A DNA stretch of 64,000 nt from Rosellinia necatrix (GCA_021209875.1 JAGYVD010000004.1:3881001-3945000), one strand, 5' to 3'. Counted from the first letter of the stretch, positions 11,319 to 26,963 are shown. A program made the numbers and translations. Notes: a model not told the origin generated them from the sequence alone.

Positions 11319-12613
11319 TAATAGCATTCTGGGTGGGAGACGCGCCGGTTGTCACGATAAATTATTTCCATTTAAATGGTATGACGAGGGTTGTGGCATT
11401 CTGTACTATACTCGGGTTTCTGTGATTGGTTGTACTGTCAGGGGCGGTCATATGCATGCATGGTACGGCGGGCGTTATGAGCAATTACTGACAAGATGAA
11501 ACATATTTATACTCGTGTTTCGGCGCGTTCAACGATATACCCCTTTGTTACATTTCCCCCGTCATCCTTGTTGATAGTCTACTATCCAACGCTATTTCGG
11601 AATCCGACGCGACGAAGCATTCCTCTAATCGCTTCCAGTAGCACTTTGTTTATACATGAGTGCCATCAGCCACAGTTGGGCTAGAGGACATAGAGAATAC
11701 ACAACATGTGGGAGTTTCAACGTGTAATTTAGGGGGGAAGCAGTAGCTCGTGTCGCGCACTAACATATATTCCGCTACTAGTGATAACAGCAGTGTTGTT
11801 CTCGGTCACCATTTTCTTCAGCCTGCCCACGCCTGATTGAACTCGTTTAGTGAACCTGTCAGTTTCTGATGTTTAAAGTTGATTTAATATGCGCGGCTGC
11901 TCTGGCGATCCCATGTGAGCTTGTCACGTTGTTGCCAAAGTACCGTGTGCGACCATGGAGAGCCCCCCCCCTCCCCCTTGACCGGTCCTGGCCTCGTATG
12001 CGATACAAGGGTGGCAACACGAAAAAATGGCACGCAAACATGTTACCCAGTTACATGATGATCATGTAAGAGCCCTCGTGCCTACTGAATCGCGTTCCGT
12101 ATGGGCAAAATGTCGGTGAAGACCGGCTAGGTTTTCGCCTACTGCAGACTATAGGACGCGATAGGATGTAGAGTGTCTTACCAATTACTACGGTCCTGCA
12201 TATAAGGGAGCCCATCGTATCTAGATAGACTGATGCCTTCCTTACGGAGCACACGGCCTCCGAAGTTCTCCGTTCGGGGAGATTCTTTCCTGCGCGACCG
12301 GTGGGTTTTAGTTGTGCTCTCTCCTCTATGAACCGTCCTTTTCGGCGACTTATCTACCACCCTCCCCCCTCCCTCCCCCCTTACACAGCTTACTTAGAAG
12401 GGGTCCGCCTGCCTGCCGTATACTTACTACATAAGGTACCCAGGTAGATAGCGATACATCGGATGGAGCCCCGTGACACTATGTTCTGCGCCAGACGTTG
12501 CTCTCGAAATTGATGTTAATTAACAAATTTGTATGCGTCGTGTTTTTTCCCCTCTCGTGGGGTAAGTAAATTCCACCCGCCAATGGATCGTCAAGGGGAA
12601 CGTGATAGGGATT

Positions 12614-12616
<3 letters not shown>

Positions 12617-12646
<30 letters not shown>
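12617..12646. repeat. (GA)15 dinucleotide repeat
   Basis: An uninterrupted GA tract within the gene-poor region. Confidence 0.95.
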
Positions 12647-12649
<3 letters not shown>

Positions 12650-15600
12650 CAACGAGTGCGGTTTGCCGGAAGTGTCCCACCCCTTCGCTAGGCAACGCAA
12701 CGCGACAGAAGCTTCCCCGGGCATCCGTACATTAGGTTGCATAGCTGATACATAATCCGTGTCAGGGTACAGCACGCTGAGGGCGTCTATCATGCAGCCA
12801 CCCAGCCGTTGGCAGAGCTCTCATGAAAGCCGCCAAACGAAAAAGCCACTTACTCGCCATACTCTTCCGCTTCGCTCGATGGGCTCTGGGCGCTCCTCCT
12901 TATATCGGATTCCGTTTTTCTTTTCTTTTTTTCTTTTCCCTTTAAGCACTAGTAGATAGTGGCGGTAGATGGGAGGAGGGTATAGTTGGGGAAGGTTTAG
13001 TCGAGATGAAAAGGTCGTCGCTACACCGGGGAAGCAGTGGCTGATCGTTAGCTGTCAAGCGACAAGATGATGACCCTGGCTACTACCTAGCCGCTATATT
13101 GGACTCCCTTCGCCCTCTTTGCTACCAATCTGGCCCTAGCGTAGGTCACAGCGTAGGACCGTACATACGCGCACGAAGCCACGGCAAGCAACAGGTAGCG
13201 AGGCAATGGCGCTAATAGAGGAACAAGGTACGGTTGATCCCGTCTCCCTGTTTATCTAGCAAGGGGGATGCGTTAGCTAGACAGACAGACAGGCAGGGCG
13301 GAGGCCGGCACACTTCCTCGAAAGCCAAACGGCGTGATAGCGGCGCCTGTCATGCCCAGTCCAAAATATTGGAAACTGCAGATGTGAGGCGAGGGTGTCT
13401 ATTCTTTGCTCTCTGTTTCCCTCTCGCTTCAGCAAGCCTTCCTCATATTCTTCAACCAGGCCACCTGAATAGCCTATGTAAGAACCGCAGTCACCTTTTG
13501 CCGAACTTACTATGTACGAAATGAAAGGCTAGATTGGGACCGGGATACGGGACGGAATGGATTGTTAAACCGGTTTTTTTTTCTAACTTTACGTCACATC
13601 CAACGATTGCCTTGCCGGCATTTGCAGCAGCGGGAGCACTGACAACAATGAAGGGCTGTCGATTAGGCTTCGGTTTGAGTGGCTTCGTATACCTGGGCCT
13701 GGGCTGAATATGGTAGTTAGTAGCGGACAACAACGAATATACGTACATGACGACCACACGCCTGTCATGACGAGGAGATATAATGTAAGACTCGGCTAAT
13801 CCACTAGCAGGAGGGTCATTGCATGACTCTGCGTGCGGCGTAGCTCCAGGTCATGAAGAGGCCCAATGGCACCGTAGAGCCCTATGGGCGTATGTACGCT
13901 TGACGCCCGCGAAGGATCGAAGATGGCTGCTCACGGGTCCCCGACACGTGGATGGGAGCGTCTTGTTGATGACGCCTTTCGCAAAACATGCCCATTCCAT
14001 TACGGACACAGAGGTCCACCAGATCGAGGGCTGAGAGACATAGAGAGACCACCAGCCAGCCGCTATCACACTTCCGGTCACACATCACAATCCTACACAG
14101 ATCCCCCTCCCCACGACGTACAGTAGCGTACAGACCAACCCAAGCCTATGCTGTTATGGGGTTGGGGGACTCGCCATGCCCAAGCCACAGCATATTCAAT
14201 AACAAGGAAAGGTTCCCGGTAACGAGAAATAACCAACGAGAGAACACACGGACGGTTGACCGGGGGGAGAACAACGCCACTACCTGAACCTACCCTTACC
14301 TACACGGCAATTATTCCCTCAATCAGCGATCCGGGAAGGAAACCCACCACTTTCTTTCGACATTACTGGTTCAGGGGAAATAGGATGGGATACCCCTCCC
14401 GCCTAGGCTGACCTGGGTTGACGAAGGGAAGGGCGACTGCTTGTTGGGATCACTTCTCTCTCCCCGCTTCCCCTTGCTCAGAAGCACACAGACACCGAGA
14501 ATGCCTGCTTCTTGGGTTAATATATATGTACACCGTACTAGATCTACTACCTGGGCACTTAGTATGGGATAGTTCACCCGATCTAACGGTCACCATACAG
14601 CACGGACTTGTACTGATTCGGTCGAGCTTGGATACATGTGGCGTGCGTATAGTGGTATATGTAAATATATATATACCATCTACTCTGCAGAATGTCGTTG
14701 TGCCCAGGGAGGTATTAGGGTCGGTACCATGGCGTACGGCGCCGCATATTAAAGGCTTGGCTGTGTTTCTAATAATAGCCACACTATGTTGTGGTAATAA
14801 AAGCCATCGAGCCTGCCTTTCGGATGGACTGGGACCGACCGATGCGCTCGGGATAATTCCGCCGTATAGCCCATCCTTTGGTGCACATGTAAGTAAGTCA
14901 GTGGCGGGTACACAAGGTAAAGCAACGACATGCACTCATCCATACATCTTTAGCAATCCCGTCGCACAGGATGTTTCCTCGTTGTACTACGTGCCGTAAT
15001 TTTGCTGGGGAGGAGGATAGTAAGACGAATATCAAGCAGCATGACAGTCAATCTGGTCAAAAGGCGGAAGAAACCGACCCCCCAAGGTCCATGTAACTGT
15101 GCTGCTAACCCCAAACAGAAAATGCTCGACAGCCTTGCTTTGTCGTACTTCGATGGTGAAACATGCTGCGGGCCAGGTCTAGATGAGAAAGAATGAAGTC
15201 TGTTGCCTATCAGGAACCCTTTTCAGTCGATGTTGTAAACCGGCAGTGCCCGAAATGAATCATGCCGTCTGGGGTGCGTCTGGGCTATTAACAAGCATTC
15301 GTATGTGTATGGTTACCCATAACTCGAAATATCCAATACCTGCCTCGGTATACTAACTGACCAGGACGGCGATCCAACTAATAACGGCATGTCCGGGTAT
15401 TTGCTAACGAGCATAGGGCAAAGTAGAAGAAAGGGACGAGGCCACGCGACGAGTGGGCTAAATTATGTAGCGTACGATGGATAAGATTGCAAGGACATGT
15501 CAAAAGGACCCCTGAGAGGAATCATGGGTAACAAGCTCCAACCCTGCCCTAGGAGCCGTAGGAGCTTGGGGGTTTTGGGAAGGTAGGGTTAGGCTGACAG

Positions 15601-16897
15601 ACAAGCGGCTGATCCCTCGATTTGGCTCGCCCTGGTCCCATCGCGATTGATGACGAAATAAGTTACGAAGACGGTTAAGATGGCACGATCATTGGGTCGC
15701 GACCGACCGGCATGCCTGCGCTATAATATCATATCAGGGTCAAGGGACCGATAGAAACCATGACCCTAGCAGTTCAGCGGTATAATTGACGGCTGGCTTG
15801 CATCATGGTCGCTTTGTTCTCTTTGGTACACATGCAGGATTACGGCCGAGGGAACTTGCAATCTTGTTATTGATTATTGATCTCTGCAAGCTGGTTAGCG
15901 CGCGGACGCGGAATATATGTGATATCTGTGTGACGGGTCTCAACATCAGCTTCACATGGCCTCGGTTAGAGTACCGTTCGCCGACACGTCTTCGCTCGCC
16001 GAATAGAGCCTGCGCCAGCTTATCGAGCCTTGCCAGGCGCTGATCAGAGAGGCATGTAATGCAAGGCCAGATCATACCCGGTAGCTCGTGCGCTCACTCT
16101 TGCGACGAGGGTGAGACTATGGATGCTGCATGTAGTATAGGCGTGGGACTTTCCCCAAGTGGATATCGCAGGGACAGCAACAACGGCACATCTAGATTTA
16201 CTTACAGGTAGGCATCGAGTAAAAATAGGTCCATGATAGGAATGGGGATCAGGTAGTGTAGGTATGCACAAGTAAGTGGCAGCAATGGGCTTATGGCAAC
16301 CAACAGGTCTGTATGTAGGTATGTGTGTATGTAGGCATGTCGGTTTGCATGTATGTAGGTATATATTCTTAAAGCTGGGCGGACTTACCTCACACACACA
16401 GACACACATACACGCATACACACGCACACGCCATAGACACACACTCTCAGGCCCTTACCTTACCGCAGGCTGCATTCGTGCACGGCTCTCACACGTGCTG
16501 ATCCGGGACCCCTGGTCTTAACGGTGGCACCAGGTCTTATGCCGTATGCTGTGTACCGTCTACCATGTCTGTCGGTTGACGGTGGACGTAGTGTACGTAC
16601 ATACCGCAGTAGACACATATATACATATACGTACGTACATATGAACTCGATAGTGGCTGTATCTCCTTTTGGATGGTAGCCTGCCCGTCTGGCCGTCTGC
16701 CGAGCTACCATGCCACGCAGCTGTGCCGCCCGAGGTCAGGCGCGTGCCGTATTGCTTACTGCCGACTCAAGACGAATGCTCGAGTAAGACCGGACGATGC
16801 TATCTCAATCGAGTAAACAGATCGCTACCTTTGGGCTGCAGGGCGGAGTTTCAGCTGCGGGGCTCGTTCAATCCCGCCGCCAGAGTCGCGCGTATTG

Positions 16898-16992
16898 GTC
16901 GTTGGTCCGTGGTTCGTAGTCCGTGGCCTGTTGGTCTGTGGTCGGTGATCTGTGATCTATGGTCTGTGATCGGTGGTCTGTGATCGGTGGTC
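16898..16992. repeat. Degenerate TCTGTGATCGGTGG tandem repeat
   Basis: Units of roughly 7-14 bases based on GGTCTGTGATCGGT recur about eight times with substitutions (GTCGGTGATCTGTGATC and similar). Confidence 0.7.
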
Positions 16993-17079
16993 CGTTCAAT
17001 CGTGGTAGCGCGCGCGCGGTGCGGCGTAGCGCAGCCAGGACCTGGGCCAGCCAGGCACGTTAACTGGGTAGTGTAGGTT

Positions 17080-17128
17080 TGATGGATGGGTGGATGGATG
17101 GGTGGATGGGTGGATGGAAGGAAGGGTG
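17080..17128. repeat. GGAT/GGGT tetranucleotide repeat
   Basis: GATGGATGGGTGGATGG-type units follow each other for about 50 bases. Confidence 0.85.
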
Positions 17129-20100
17129 GTGCAGGCAGTGGAAGGGATGGTGGTGGTGCAGCAACTAGGAGCCGGTATAAACCTAGCCTAGATAGGTCCG
17201 GGTCTGGTCGTGGTCTTGGTCTTGGTCTGGGTCTGGAACTCTGGAACACTAGTTGCACGGCGAAATTGCGTCGGTAGTGTTCCTGCAGCAGGTCGAAAGG
17301 GGTCTGTGAAGGCAGGCGCCGGCCTCGAGGAGGACCGCTGACTGGCCCGAGGAGGCACCTACGTACTTGTGTTACAATCTTCGAATCGTACCAGGGCGTC
17401 TATGCCTGATCGGGATGAGCCCATAGGTTAGTGAGTGCGATAGATCTATCAAGGTTAACCTCAGGTAGGTAGGTGACACCTATCCGCCTATGTAAGTATG
17501 TACTTCTGTACAGGGCTATTACAGGGCTATCTCGGTAGGTACCCATGTGGGGCAACTTGTGACCCGGAGTCTGTGACCGAGTTGCGGCCGACTTGTGACA
17601 GGCTAACTAGGTAGGTAGTGTGAAGTTACCTATCCCCAGAGTACTACAAGTACGGAGGCATGTAGTTCGCGAGGCTATCCGGCTAGCTGCCTCGACAACC
17701 CCAGGAAGATAACACACCCAGGGTGTAGTGTAATCATGTCCTGTAGGATCGAGGAGGTAGCAATAATTACCCGAGACGAATCGTTTGCCGAGCGTCGAGC
17801 TGTGCTTCTTTTGGACTGGACTGCCGACTGAGCCAGGCCGTTTATCCCTGTCTGACACGAGGTAAGAATCCTGCGGAGACTTGTCGTCTGCTAGGAGTGC
17901 TGGTGTGTAGGAGTCTTGCGCACCCAGCCAGCCCAGCAAAGATAGATCCATGATGCGCCGGGATATGTGTGGTAGTGTGGTGCAAAGGACCCTGTCTACA
18001 CTAGCAACCGAACCAAGGTTAACCGTAGTGTGCGGTTCCCTGGTCTTGTCCTGTAACCTCCTGGGTACCTGTACACGGATGCGCAAAAGCCGAGCTCTCT
18101 CTCTCTCTCTCCCTCTCACACATCTCGTTCTTCTCGTACACGCCTCGTATGGCAAACCGACCGCCCGGACGCCGCCATCTAGGGCACATTAGTTCCCTAA
18201 TTTGGTGTGCTCCCGGAAACAACTTGGGATGGCGGTGGCACATTTAAAGTCGCATTGCACCCAAGCTGGAAAAGAGTTGCCGGTCGATCGCCGTGAACTG
18301 GAGTGGAATGTAACATCGCCATCAACCGAACAAGAAGATCGACATGCACATATAACATAGACTAGTCAGTCGTGTAAGTGGCCTGGCAAAAACATTACGG
18401 GTCCGGCCCGTACACACATCTGCAGATGCGCCTGGCCCGCCTGGAATCACACACGCTCACTCCCCCAACAAAACAAGAATTTCGGCCGGTCGTACTGTAA
18501 ACACTGTGGTTGATGAGCAGCGACCCAATTCTAAATTAGACCGTCTGTGTTATTTGAAAATACTCTCGGAGGTTGCAATCAGCGGTGGCCTGTCGCGTTA
18601 TGCGGGGTATTATATGTGCTCTCTCGGAAGTGCCCTGACTCGGTAGGAGAGTGAGGCTCGAAGCGTCACGCTAATCCCAGACGATGTTTCTTGGTCGAGA
18701 CAGCACTGTAGTGAACTACCGTGGGTTAGCGGATATTGTCGATGGCGACATTGGAAGGGGCGGTATGAGCCGCCCTGGGTTTGACTGCCTTGCGCATGAC
18801 CATCATCTTACAACGTACTCGGGTCTGGGCGAATCGTCCGCTGTAGAGTACGTAGCGGCAGAGATTATGCTAATTATAGAGTGAACCTCGGCGAATTGTC
18901 ATTGCGATCTGGTTCGCCCCTGCTATTGCAGGTGACAGGATTAGAGTTAAAGGAACAACTTCCCAGTGTGCACTAACTTTATCCAGCGTGTTTACAAGGG
19001 ATGTTTCATAGTGTACCGAGACAGTGTCGGGGCGGTTGCAGCATAGCTGACCGAGTTTCGGTACCTAGTATTGATCTTGCCGTAATCTAACTACAGGCAC
19101 AGTGGTGGTGTGCACTTTCCGGCACGTATACACATATGTGTGTACGTACTGTGGGATCATTGACGACTGGGTTCCTCCTTTGGCGGTCTCCTTGAAATAT
19201 CCGCGATTATGTATGTATATTAAATCTAACCATGTATTAGTTATGGCAGGTAGGCGGGCAAATGAGACCTGGCATCACGCTCACCGGCCGGAAACGTATG
19301 TGGTATGTAATGTATTACTACGAATGTCGCTACCGCTCTGGGGGGCGATTAACTGCACATTCGACCTTCTTACTCGCTCACACACAAACAGCAACCGACT
19401 CGCCGTGGCGCGGCTATGTTGTCCGGTGGTAGTACGATCGCAGTCGCGTATATAGCAGCAGGTTATTCGCTTATATGTCCCCATACCACTCTTACTAGTC
19501 CTCCATCGTATGCAGCCGAGGCTCGTGACATGATGGCATTCCCGTGTCGAGGGAGCAACACATTTGCCGACATGCCCAGGTGGGATCGGACTGGGATGAC
19601 ACTTGTAGTTATTGCCTCTTGCAGCTCAATCCCTTCGAATTGAACAAACGCCACATAAGCGCTCGGAATTTGGTACCGGTGCTGTGGGTGTATTTGAACA
19701 GGCGTGGTGCCGATAACGACGGTGATAGCCAGCAGTCTCGGGATGATGTCCGGATGGGGAAGTTAACTAATTCGGCTCGCATCTCACATGAGCGGGAAGA
19801 ACGGTGACCTGCGCCGAAGAATACTTCTAGAAGCTCGATTAGAAGCCGCCGGACCATGATCCTTGTGCGAAGCGAGAAATTGGTGGGCTCAAGTACGTAC
19901 TTATGTAGGCATGTACCCGTGCATGCCTGCTTACATACGCTTATACCTAACCTAGGCCTATACCTTCATAGCAGCCCATACCGACAGACATACGAAGTAC
20001 CTCCTCCGTGGTTACTGATCCCGTACCTAGTCGCGAGGGTGGCTTGGTTTCACTGCATCGATGCAGCTAGGGCAATCAACCGTCGAGCCAAACTTGGGTC

Positions 20101-23100
20101 GATATTTTCGCTTCCGGGGACGACAACTTCACGGCTAGAAAAACAATATTCACTTTCGATGGCCGGCCAGTGGTGTGGTATACATGACGCCATGGAATAG
20201 CGAATGCTACACTAGTTTGCGCACCCGTCATCGCCTCCCGTAACCGATCCAGACTATTTACATGCTACTAATATAGCACCAGGCGAATTATTAGACGTAC
20301 CTATGCACATCTGTATGCAGGCGTCTGTCCTGTACGGCACCTTCTAATAGCTAGGCAGATACTTAAGCACATACTGTAGATAGCGCACGACTCGACACGA
20401 GTACATACCTATTCCCTATCTCGTACTAGCATTGACTTTCTCGGTCCCGATGGTTGTGGAGAATAAGGAGGAGGAATCCGAGGAGCCGGCGCGAGCCCAC
20501 TTCTCCAGCGTTGTTGTTTACGATGCTATGGCTTGTTGAGCGGTACAGTACCGAAGGCAAGTTGGGCTATCCTGGCTTTGTTGGTCGAGGAGGGGGAGGA
20601 GACGACAAGAGAGGGTGGATGATTACCGACAGGATCACCAAAACCCGACTTACTACCGGTTGTACACAGTGCCATGTACATGGTATCATTACCATATCCA
20701 GCATCCGCAAAAAGTTCCGCTTTAGGAAAATTAGCTACTAGGCGTTCGGGACAAGTCCGACTTGTACACGTGTAGCGGCTACGGTAGCTGAAGAGACATT
20801 CATGTAAATGCACCGTGACATAACCCTGGACATGTACGAAGGTACATACGCGCATACCATAGAACACACACATAGTACGTACACTAGAGACGAAGGGACA
20901 TCCATACTTGTATGTAACAAAGTTAGCATGAAGGTGGCGGCATATCCAGGCTTGTAGTATCATCGTACTACTATACGGTACCGCAGCAACAACCATAGCA
21001 GTGGATCGAAGGTGTAACGCTGAGGTGCCAGGTACGGTGCGCCTACTCGCCAACAACCACTTACACTACATAACCAGCAACGGCGTTATTTCCCTGTTGA
21101 GACTGGCCCTGTTGACATGCCTAGCGATCAATGGGACGAGAAGAGCCTCGGCGTTTGAGGGCGGCTGACGAAAGGCTTGGTGAGAAAGCACCAAGTCTGG
21201 AGATTTGCGAGAGTACTATGCTATGTAGGTTTGTGGGAAGATAGACCTCTTGATCGTTCAATCGATGCAATTGTTCTTCCGTGGGGTAACCTTAACACCA
21301 ACAAGAGGTGTGTGTAGGCGTACAAGATCGGTAGATCACCGCGGAAATAGTCTTCGTTATCTAAGTACTCAGGTACCAGCCTCTCCGAAGAAGCATGCCG
21401 AGGGTTCCTTGAGAGTTCCGATCACCATCTCATCTCTTGTGCGGTACCGTAGTAGTATGGTACACTCCCTAGTCTCCATCAACTCGATCGGTAGATACGG
21501 GCTTTGTGGGGAATAACTAACTTGAGCAGCCCGTCTCCTTGCAGAGATTGCCGACGCCGATTTTCTGATGTCCATCAATTAAGCGTGTCACAAGATCTGT
21601 CCAACTACCTATGGTCCATCGACATAGATACTGTACATAAGAAAGCGCCATTCTCACCAGTGCAGGCCATCACCAGGCCCGCCCCTTCAAGCGCCCTTCA
21701 AGTATGGCGCAGTCCAAATGCAGCCCTGATCAGCAACCTCGCGGCATAGTTGCGCGTCGGGGTCGTGTTCGTCAATAGTCCGTTGGACGTGTGAATAATT
21801 ATTGTTGTTATTGTTATTGTCCAACAGCAGAAAGAAGCGGGAACGCAACGCGGTATTCGTATAGCCCTCCAGGCGGACCCAGTCACGGCCCCTTTCATCG
21901 AGCGCGGGAAAGAGCAGCGACGATGAGCTGCCCAGTGTTACACTAGAATGTTCCAATGGTTTGACATGACCCATAGTATTATTCCCTGCATAATCTCTCA
22001 CGGGGATGGGCATACAGTGTGGTTATAGTTACCGAGAAACAGGCCTGTGCTATGAGACACAACATATCTTTCTCTTCCTGTTCCGGGTCTCACAGCATGA
22101 AGGGTGTGTCGCAAACAGCCAGTCAAGATTGCGAATTGAAAAGAGTTATTTGTGCAACGTCAGGAGAATTGAACACCTGAATCCTGCTGGCTTGTCTAAT
22201 TCCTCCCGTGGGTAGTACCAATGTTCCGGTAATGCCGCCCTCTGTTATCTTTGTCTTTCGATCATACCTATTAGCTATAACTACATAATCTAGCAGGCAG
22301 GTGTAAGCCCTGCACACACACATACATGGTCAAGATGTGGCATTGGTTTTGGTGGTTACCCGTCGTTGAAAATACCAAGTCTAGCCCTGATTCGCCGGGC
22401 TTTATCATATCGACTATCATCTCCGGAGTGTATACTAGTTACAGTAATCAGATGTCGGTTCGAAACGGGGTTGTTTCCGCCAGAGAGAACGGAAGTACTC
22501 CGTACGCGATACGGACAGAGGGTGGTCGGGGAATGCCGAGTCGGCTGGCGCTATAATAGCCGCTACTATACTTCTGGCATATCCTAATATCCTAGCTGCC
22601 ACCTCCTACCCCTTCCAGCAGGCAGCTGAATAACATTGAATCGCACTACGGAATGACGCTTGGGAGATGGCAGGATGAAGCAGCCAGCCCACAGCCGTGG
22701 GAAAAACTCATTCGCTGTCAGCGGCATTTGCACCCGATGTGCCGTCTCCCTCGCCGCGGCGATCACACGATAGCCATCAGACGAGAGATGGGACTTGGGA
22801 CTTGGGCCGTCGGACATAACCACATGCTGCTGGACGCTGTTAGACGCTGCTAGAGACGAAACGGGGACAACTACTTGTCTTTTGCCATTCACTGTATGCC
22901 TACGATGCTTGTGATGCTTATGATGCCTGTAATGCTTGCTAGTAATTTTGTCCAGTGCCGCATTTTCGGGGCTTTCTCAACATGTTTCAACCTGCCTTGT
23001 CGATCTGCGTCTCCGCCGGCTGAATTATCAGTACAGATCAGTAGTAGTGTGCACACACCTGACCGAGAACTCACCATCGACCGACCGGGGTGGCACTCGC

Positions 23101-23828
23101 ACGAGTCTGCCGACATATTCTGACTGATCTACGCACGCGGAAGCAAGCTCAGCCCTCCAAGCCACAGAGAGCCGGGACCTATAAGAACGGGTGTAGAGCC
23201 AGCCAGGAGGCGCCGGACGCCCGCATCCAACAGCACTTATGCAGCAAACAGTTAGCACCGCATGGGGTCCGGGCCTATGAGGCGCTCTGGGGGACGCCCA
23301 GCTCCAGGAGCTCTGTCCAGCCATTCCATACTAGGCGAGAATTAGCGAGCTTTTGCCAAACGGTGGGCTCCGTTGGGTAATCCGCTGGCAACCCTGAAGT
23401 TCTGTCTTTTTTTATTTTATTCTCTCAATCGCCGCTAGACCCCTCAACGTCCCGCTTAGGAGATTAACACGTACCAAACTAGCGACGGAGTATACCGTGG
23501 AGCGACGCAGCCGATATTCGCCCACTCGCTTAGCAGGGGCGAGGACTGGTGGCTCGGGCAGAGCTGCGAAGGCGCTGGGTTCACCAACCGTAAGTGCATA
23601 CTAGAATCAGATGTTGGCGGATGGGTTGACGGTTTAGGCTTACGCGGGATGATGTCGATGAGATTTCTGACATTCGGGCCGTTACAGGCGTTGTTAGCTG
23701 GAGGTCGGGTACCGACCGAGCGACTGACTAAACCGACTGACTAAACTACCGGGCGGATGGACGGAGAGACTTGATTGACTGACTAGTTGACGGACTGACT
23801 GATGGGCTAGTTGTAGCGTAAGTCAGTA

Positions 23829-23870
23829 TGTATGGTATGGCATGGTATGGCATGGTATGGCATGGTATGT
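23829..23870. repeat. Decamer array, unit CATGGTATGG
   Basis: About four copies of a 10-base unit are in tandem: three perfect, the outer ones partly changed. Confidence 0.9.
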
Positions 23871-25817
23871 ATTATCTGTACGTATGTATGGAGATGGAGT
23901 TGTGTATAAGCTTGGCCGAGCCCCAACGCTAGACACGATGCAGTCTGAACGACGAACTATGTAACAACTCTAGATCCTGTTGGCCCTGAAATATGTAAGG
24001 ACTCGGAATACTAGGGCCAATCCAGGACAGCGACTATACCGTGGCCGTAACGTGCCTGTCCCGAATGCAAAAGGTCCCATGCAGTTGCATACTCCCTTTA
24101 CACTTGGCCCTCGGACCAAGGGTGCCGCTAGCAGGGATCTTCACGAGTGCCGCAGACGTGCAGCTGGAGGTCGCCAACAGCTCCAGCGGGCTCGAATGGC
24201 TCTTGCTGACTCCGCGTCTTGGCCGGGAGTGTTCAACCGACTACGCCAGTGTACCCGGGGGACTGGTATTGCACTAAGCACGACGTGCCGGCGCACGCAC
24301 GCGCTCTTATTAGCCGTCATATAGTCAGGGTGAAACCCTACCTTACATCAGCTCCCTAATAGGTCGACAGCCTCTTTTTGTGCATGGCGACGTGCCGGTC
24401 CAACCGCCGTGTCGTCCAGCGCAGCGAACCCGAGCGAAACGTGAAGCGGCAGTTGGAAAGCCGCCCGCTCTCGAGGGTCGTATTGACCGGCGAAAGACGA
24501 TTGGCCCCTTTTAACTAGTTGAACTACATGTACTTTTTATTGCTCCGCTATGCGAAAATACATTGGACGGTAATGGCGATTGACCGTTTGTCCGTCTATC
24601 AAGATTGGGGGTATGTATCTCTTCCTCTCTGCTCTTTATCTAAATGGGGAAAATGGGGGAAATGACTTACACCAACTTACATCTATTACCTATCTCTCTT
24701 TACCACGCTACCACCACCACCACCACTACCACCACCACTGCTAGACAACACATATCCGATAAGTAAGGTAGGTAGGTAACATGGGGTATTGTATGGCCGT
24801 CTGCAACGTGATGAAGTTTCTGTATCGGCTGTGTAAGGTTCTGACGAGAGATGTCACCGCATCGAGCCGGCGCGCGTCGTCCATCCCAATCTATTCCCCA
24901 TTGACCGTCGCCATTATTTATTTTATTATTTACCATTTATCGACGCCCACCGCCGGCCGTGCGTGTGCGACCCCTTCTGTCGTCGACGTTCGCTTGCCTT
25001 GATCACGGTGGAGAGCCAACGTCACTCATGTTGCTTCTTCACTCCGGCAACCAGGGTTCGTCTCGCCGCACCTCATCTGACGCTACGACGGCGGCCCACG
25101 CTCGCGCGGGGGCGCCATTGGCGTGCCTACAGTATAATTATGTACGTGCATAGTTCGTCGACTGCTTTATGTATTGCATTCCTGTGTTGCATTCCCTTGA
25201 TTACTCGTTCCTGCGTCTCTCCCTGCGCGATTCCCGCCCCGGCCGGCCTCTGTGTATTCCTCTCGTACGATCGGTCTCCCGCGGCACGGCACTATGTACT
25301 TAGGACCAAATCCAATAAATTAAAGTAGTGCGGTCGACGGTCGTATTCCTTGCACGTTATGGCCCGCATGAATCTACTCAGTCGTCCCCACAGCCCCAAG
25401 AATAGGAAACAAACTATCCCGTTTGGTAGTAGCACGGAATAGCCTATGAAGAAGGTTATTCCAAGTTAATATTACCCAGCGCCATAGCTAACAACAGCTC
25501 TTCCGCCCTTGTACCTGGCTCCCCTCTCGCCTTCGGCCGGAACATGCCCCTGAAGATGACGCTGCTGCTGCTGCTGGGACTTGTCACAATCCCGGCCTAG
25601 ACACAGAGCTGCGATCCTGAGACTCCAGAGCTTCTCTCGCTTGATGGTAGCTCCCGATAATGTGGGATGGGATGGATGTACATGCATACCTATACACATA
25701 CATACTTATATGCATACTTATATACATACCTATATACGTGCCTATAGTTATACATACATACACAATATACATATCGTGGACACCAGTAATGGTGTAGGCA
25801 GCCATGCTTCATGCTTG

Positions 25818-25907
25818 CGAGAGAGGGATAGAGGGAGGGAGAGAGAGAAAGAGAGAGGGAGAGAGAGAAAGAGAGAGGGAAAGAGAGAAAGAGAGAAAGA
25901 GAGAAAA
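25818..25907. repeat. GA-rich purine tract
   Basis: About 90 bases of GAGA, GGGA and GAAA units form a long polypurine strand. Confidence 0.9.
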
Positions 25908-26841
25908 TAGAGCGCCCAGAGACAGCCCTCGCTTAATATCATCCATCATTCATCATCTACCAACTGCCTGTGGTTGTGGTACCTGTACACCGTGTGCTCG
26001 ACTTCGCCCGGCGGCTGACCTCAGCTAATGAATGTCCCCGTACTTCCACTCCTCCCTCCGTCCCCCTCCTCCGTCGCTCCTCCCTACCTGACTACCTGAC
26101 CCCTACGTGGGAAGGTACTAGCCACATACATACACACACACATACAAGTATACACATACACATGCACACACATCGTACGTACATAGTGGTAGACGTATGT
26201 AACGGGATACAAGTACTGTAGCGCGCACCTGAGTATCCACTCTCCATGCGATACGGCAGGTTAGTCAGTCCATCTCTTGCCATCATCCACTAGGCAAGAT
26301 CCATCCTCTGGTACTTGGAAGCCCGCCTCCCGCAGCTGAGGACAACACCCATGCCGTTGTTGCCGCTTGCGATTGCGTCCAGGTTTGATCGCACAGGAAC
26401 TAGCTAGACTAGGGTAACGGTTATCAAGTCAAGCCACCGGTTGTTACCACCATGTATTTCGACTACTCTGCGCCATGTACCTTTAGTACGTAACGATATC
26501 TTCAACAGGTAACGAACGCCACCGTAGTCTTTCCTCCCATCCCTCGTTAAAGTTTACCTGCATGAACCTCGCTTCTTATTCCTCATCTCTCCCCCTCCTG
26601 CCGTCCATTCTCGGAGCACTAGCCAAGTTGACTGACACGATAGCCGACGGGACGTTAGTCAGAAGACCAACCGCTCTCTCGCCTTCGACCATCAATAAAG
26701 CATACACACCTGGTCCACCTCGCCGTCGACTCTTGGGGCCTTTATCCACTTGCATATCAGAATCATCGGGCTGAATATTGAATCAGAGAACCGGGGCCGT
26801 CAAGAGATCGCGGTTGCACACGCACAACCAGAGCAGACACA

Positions 26842-26916
26842 CTTGCACACTTACACACTCACACACACTTATACACACTTACATACTTACATACTTACAT
26901 ACTTACACACACGCAC

Positions 26917-26963
<47 letters not shown>

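Noticed and set aside
14418..14999. 193-codon open frame in the gene-poor region
   Set aside because: No domain, no introns, an overlapping minus-strand frame of similar length, and composition like random translation.
17607..18155. 182-codon minus-strand open frame
   Set aside because: It reads through a CT/GA microsatellite (RERERARL) and has no recognisable family.
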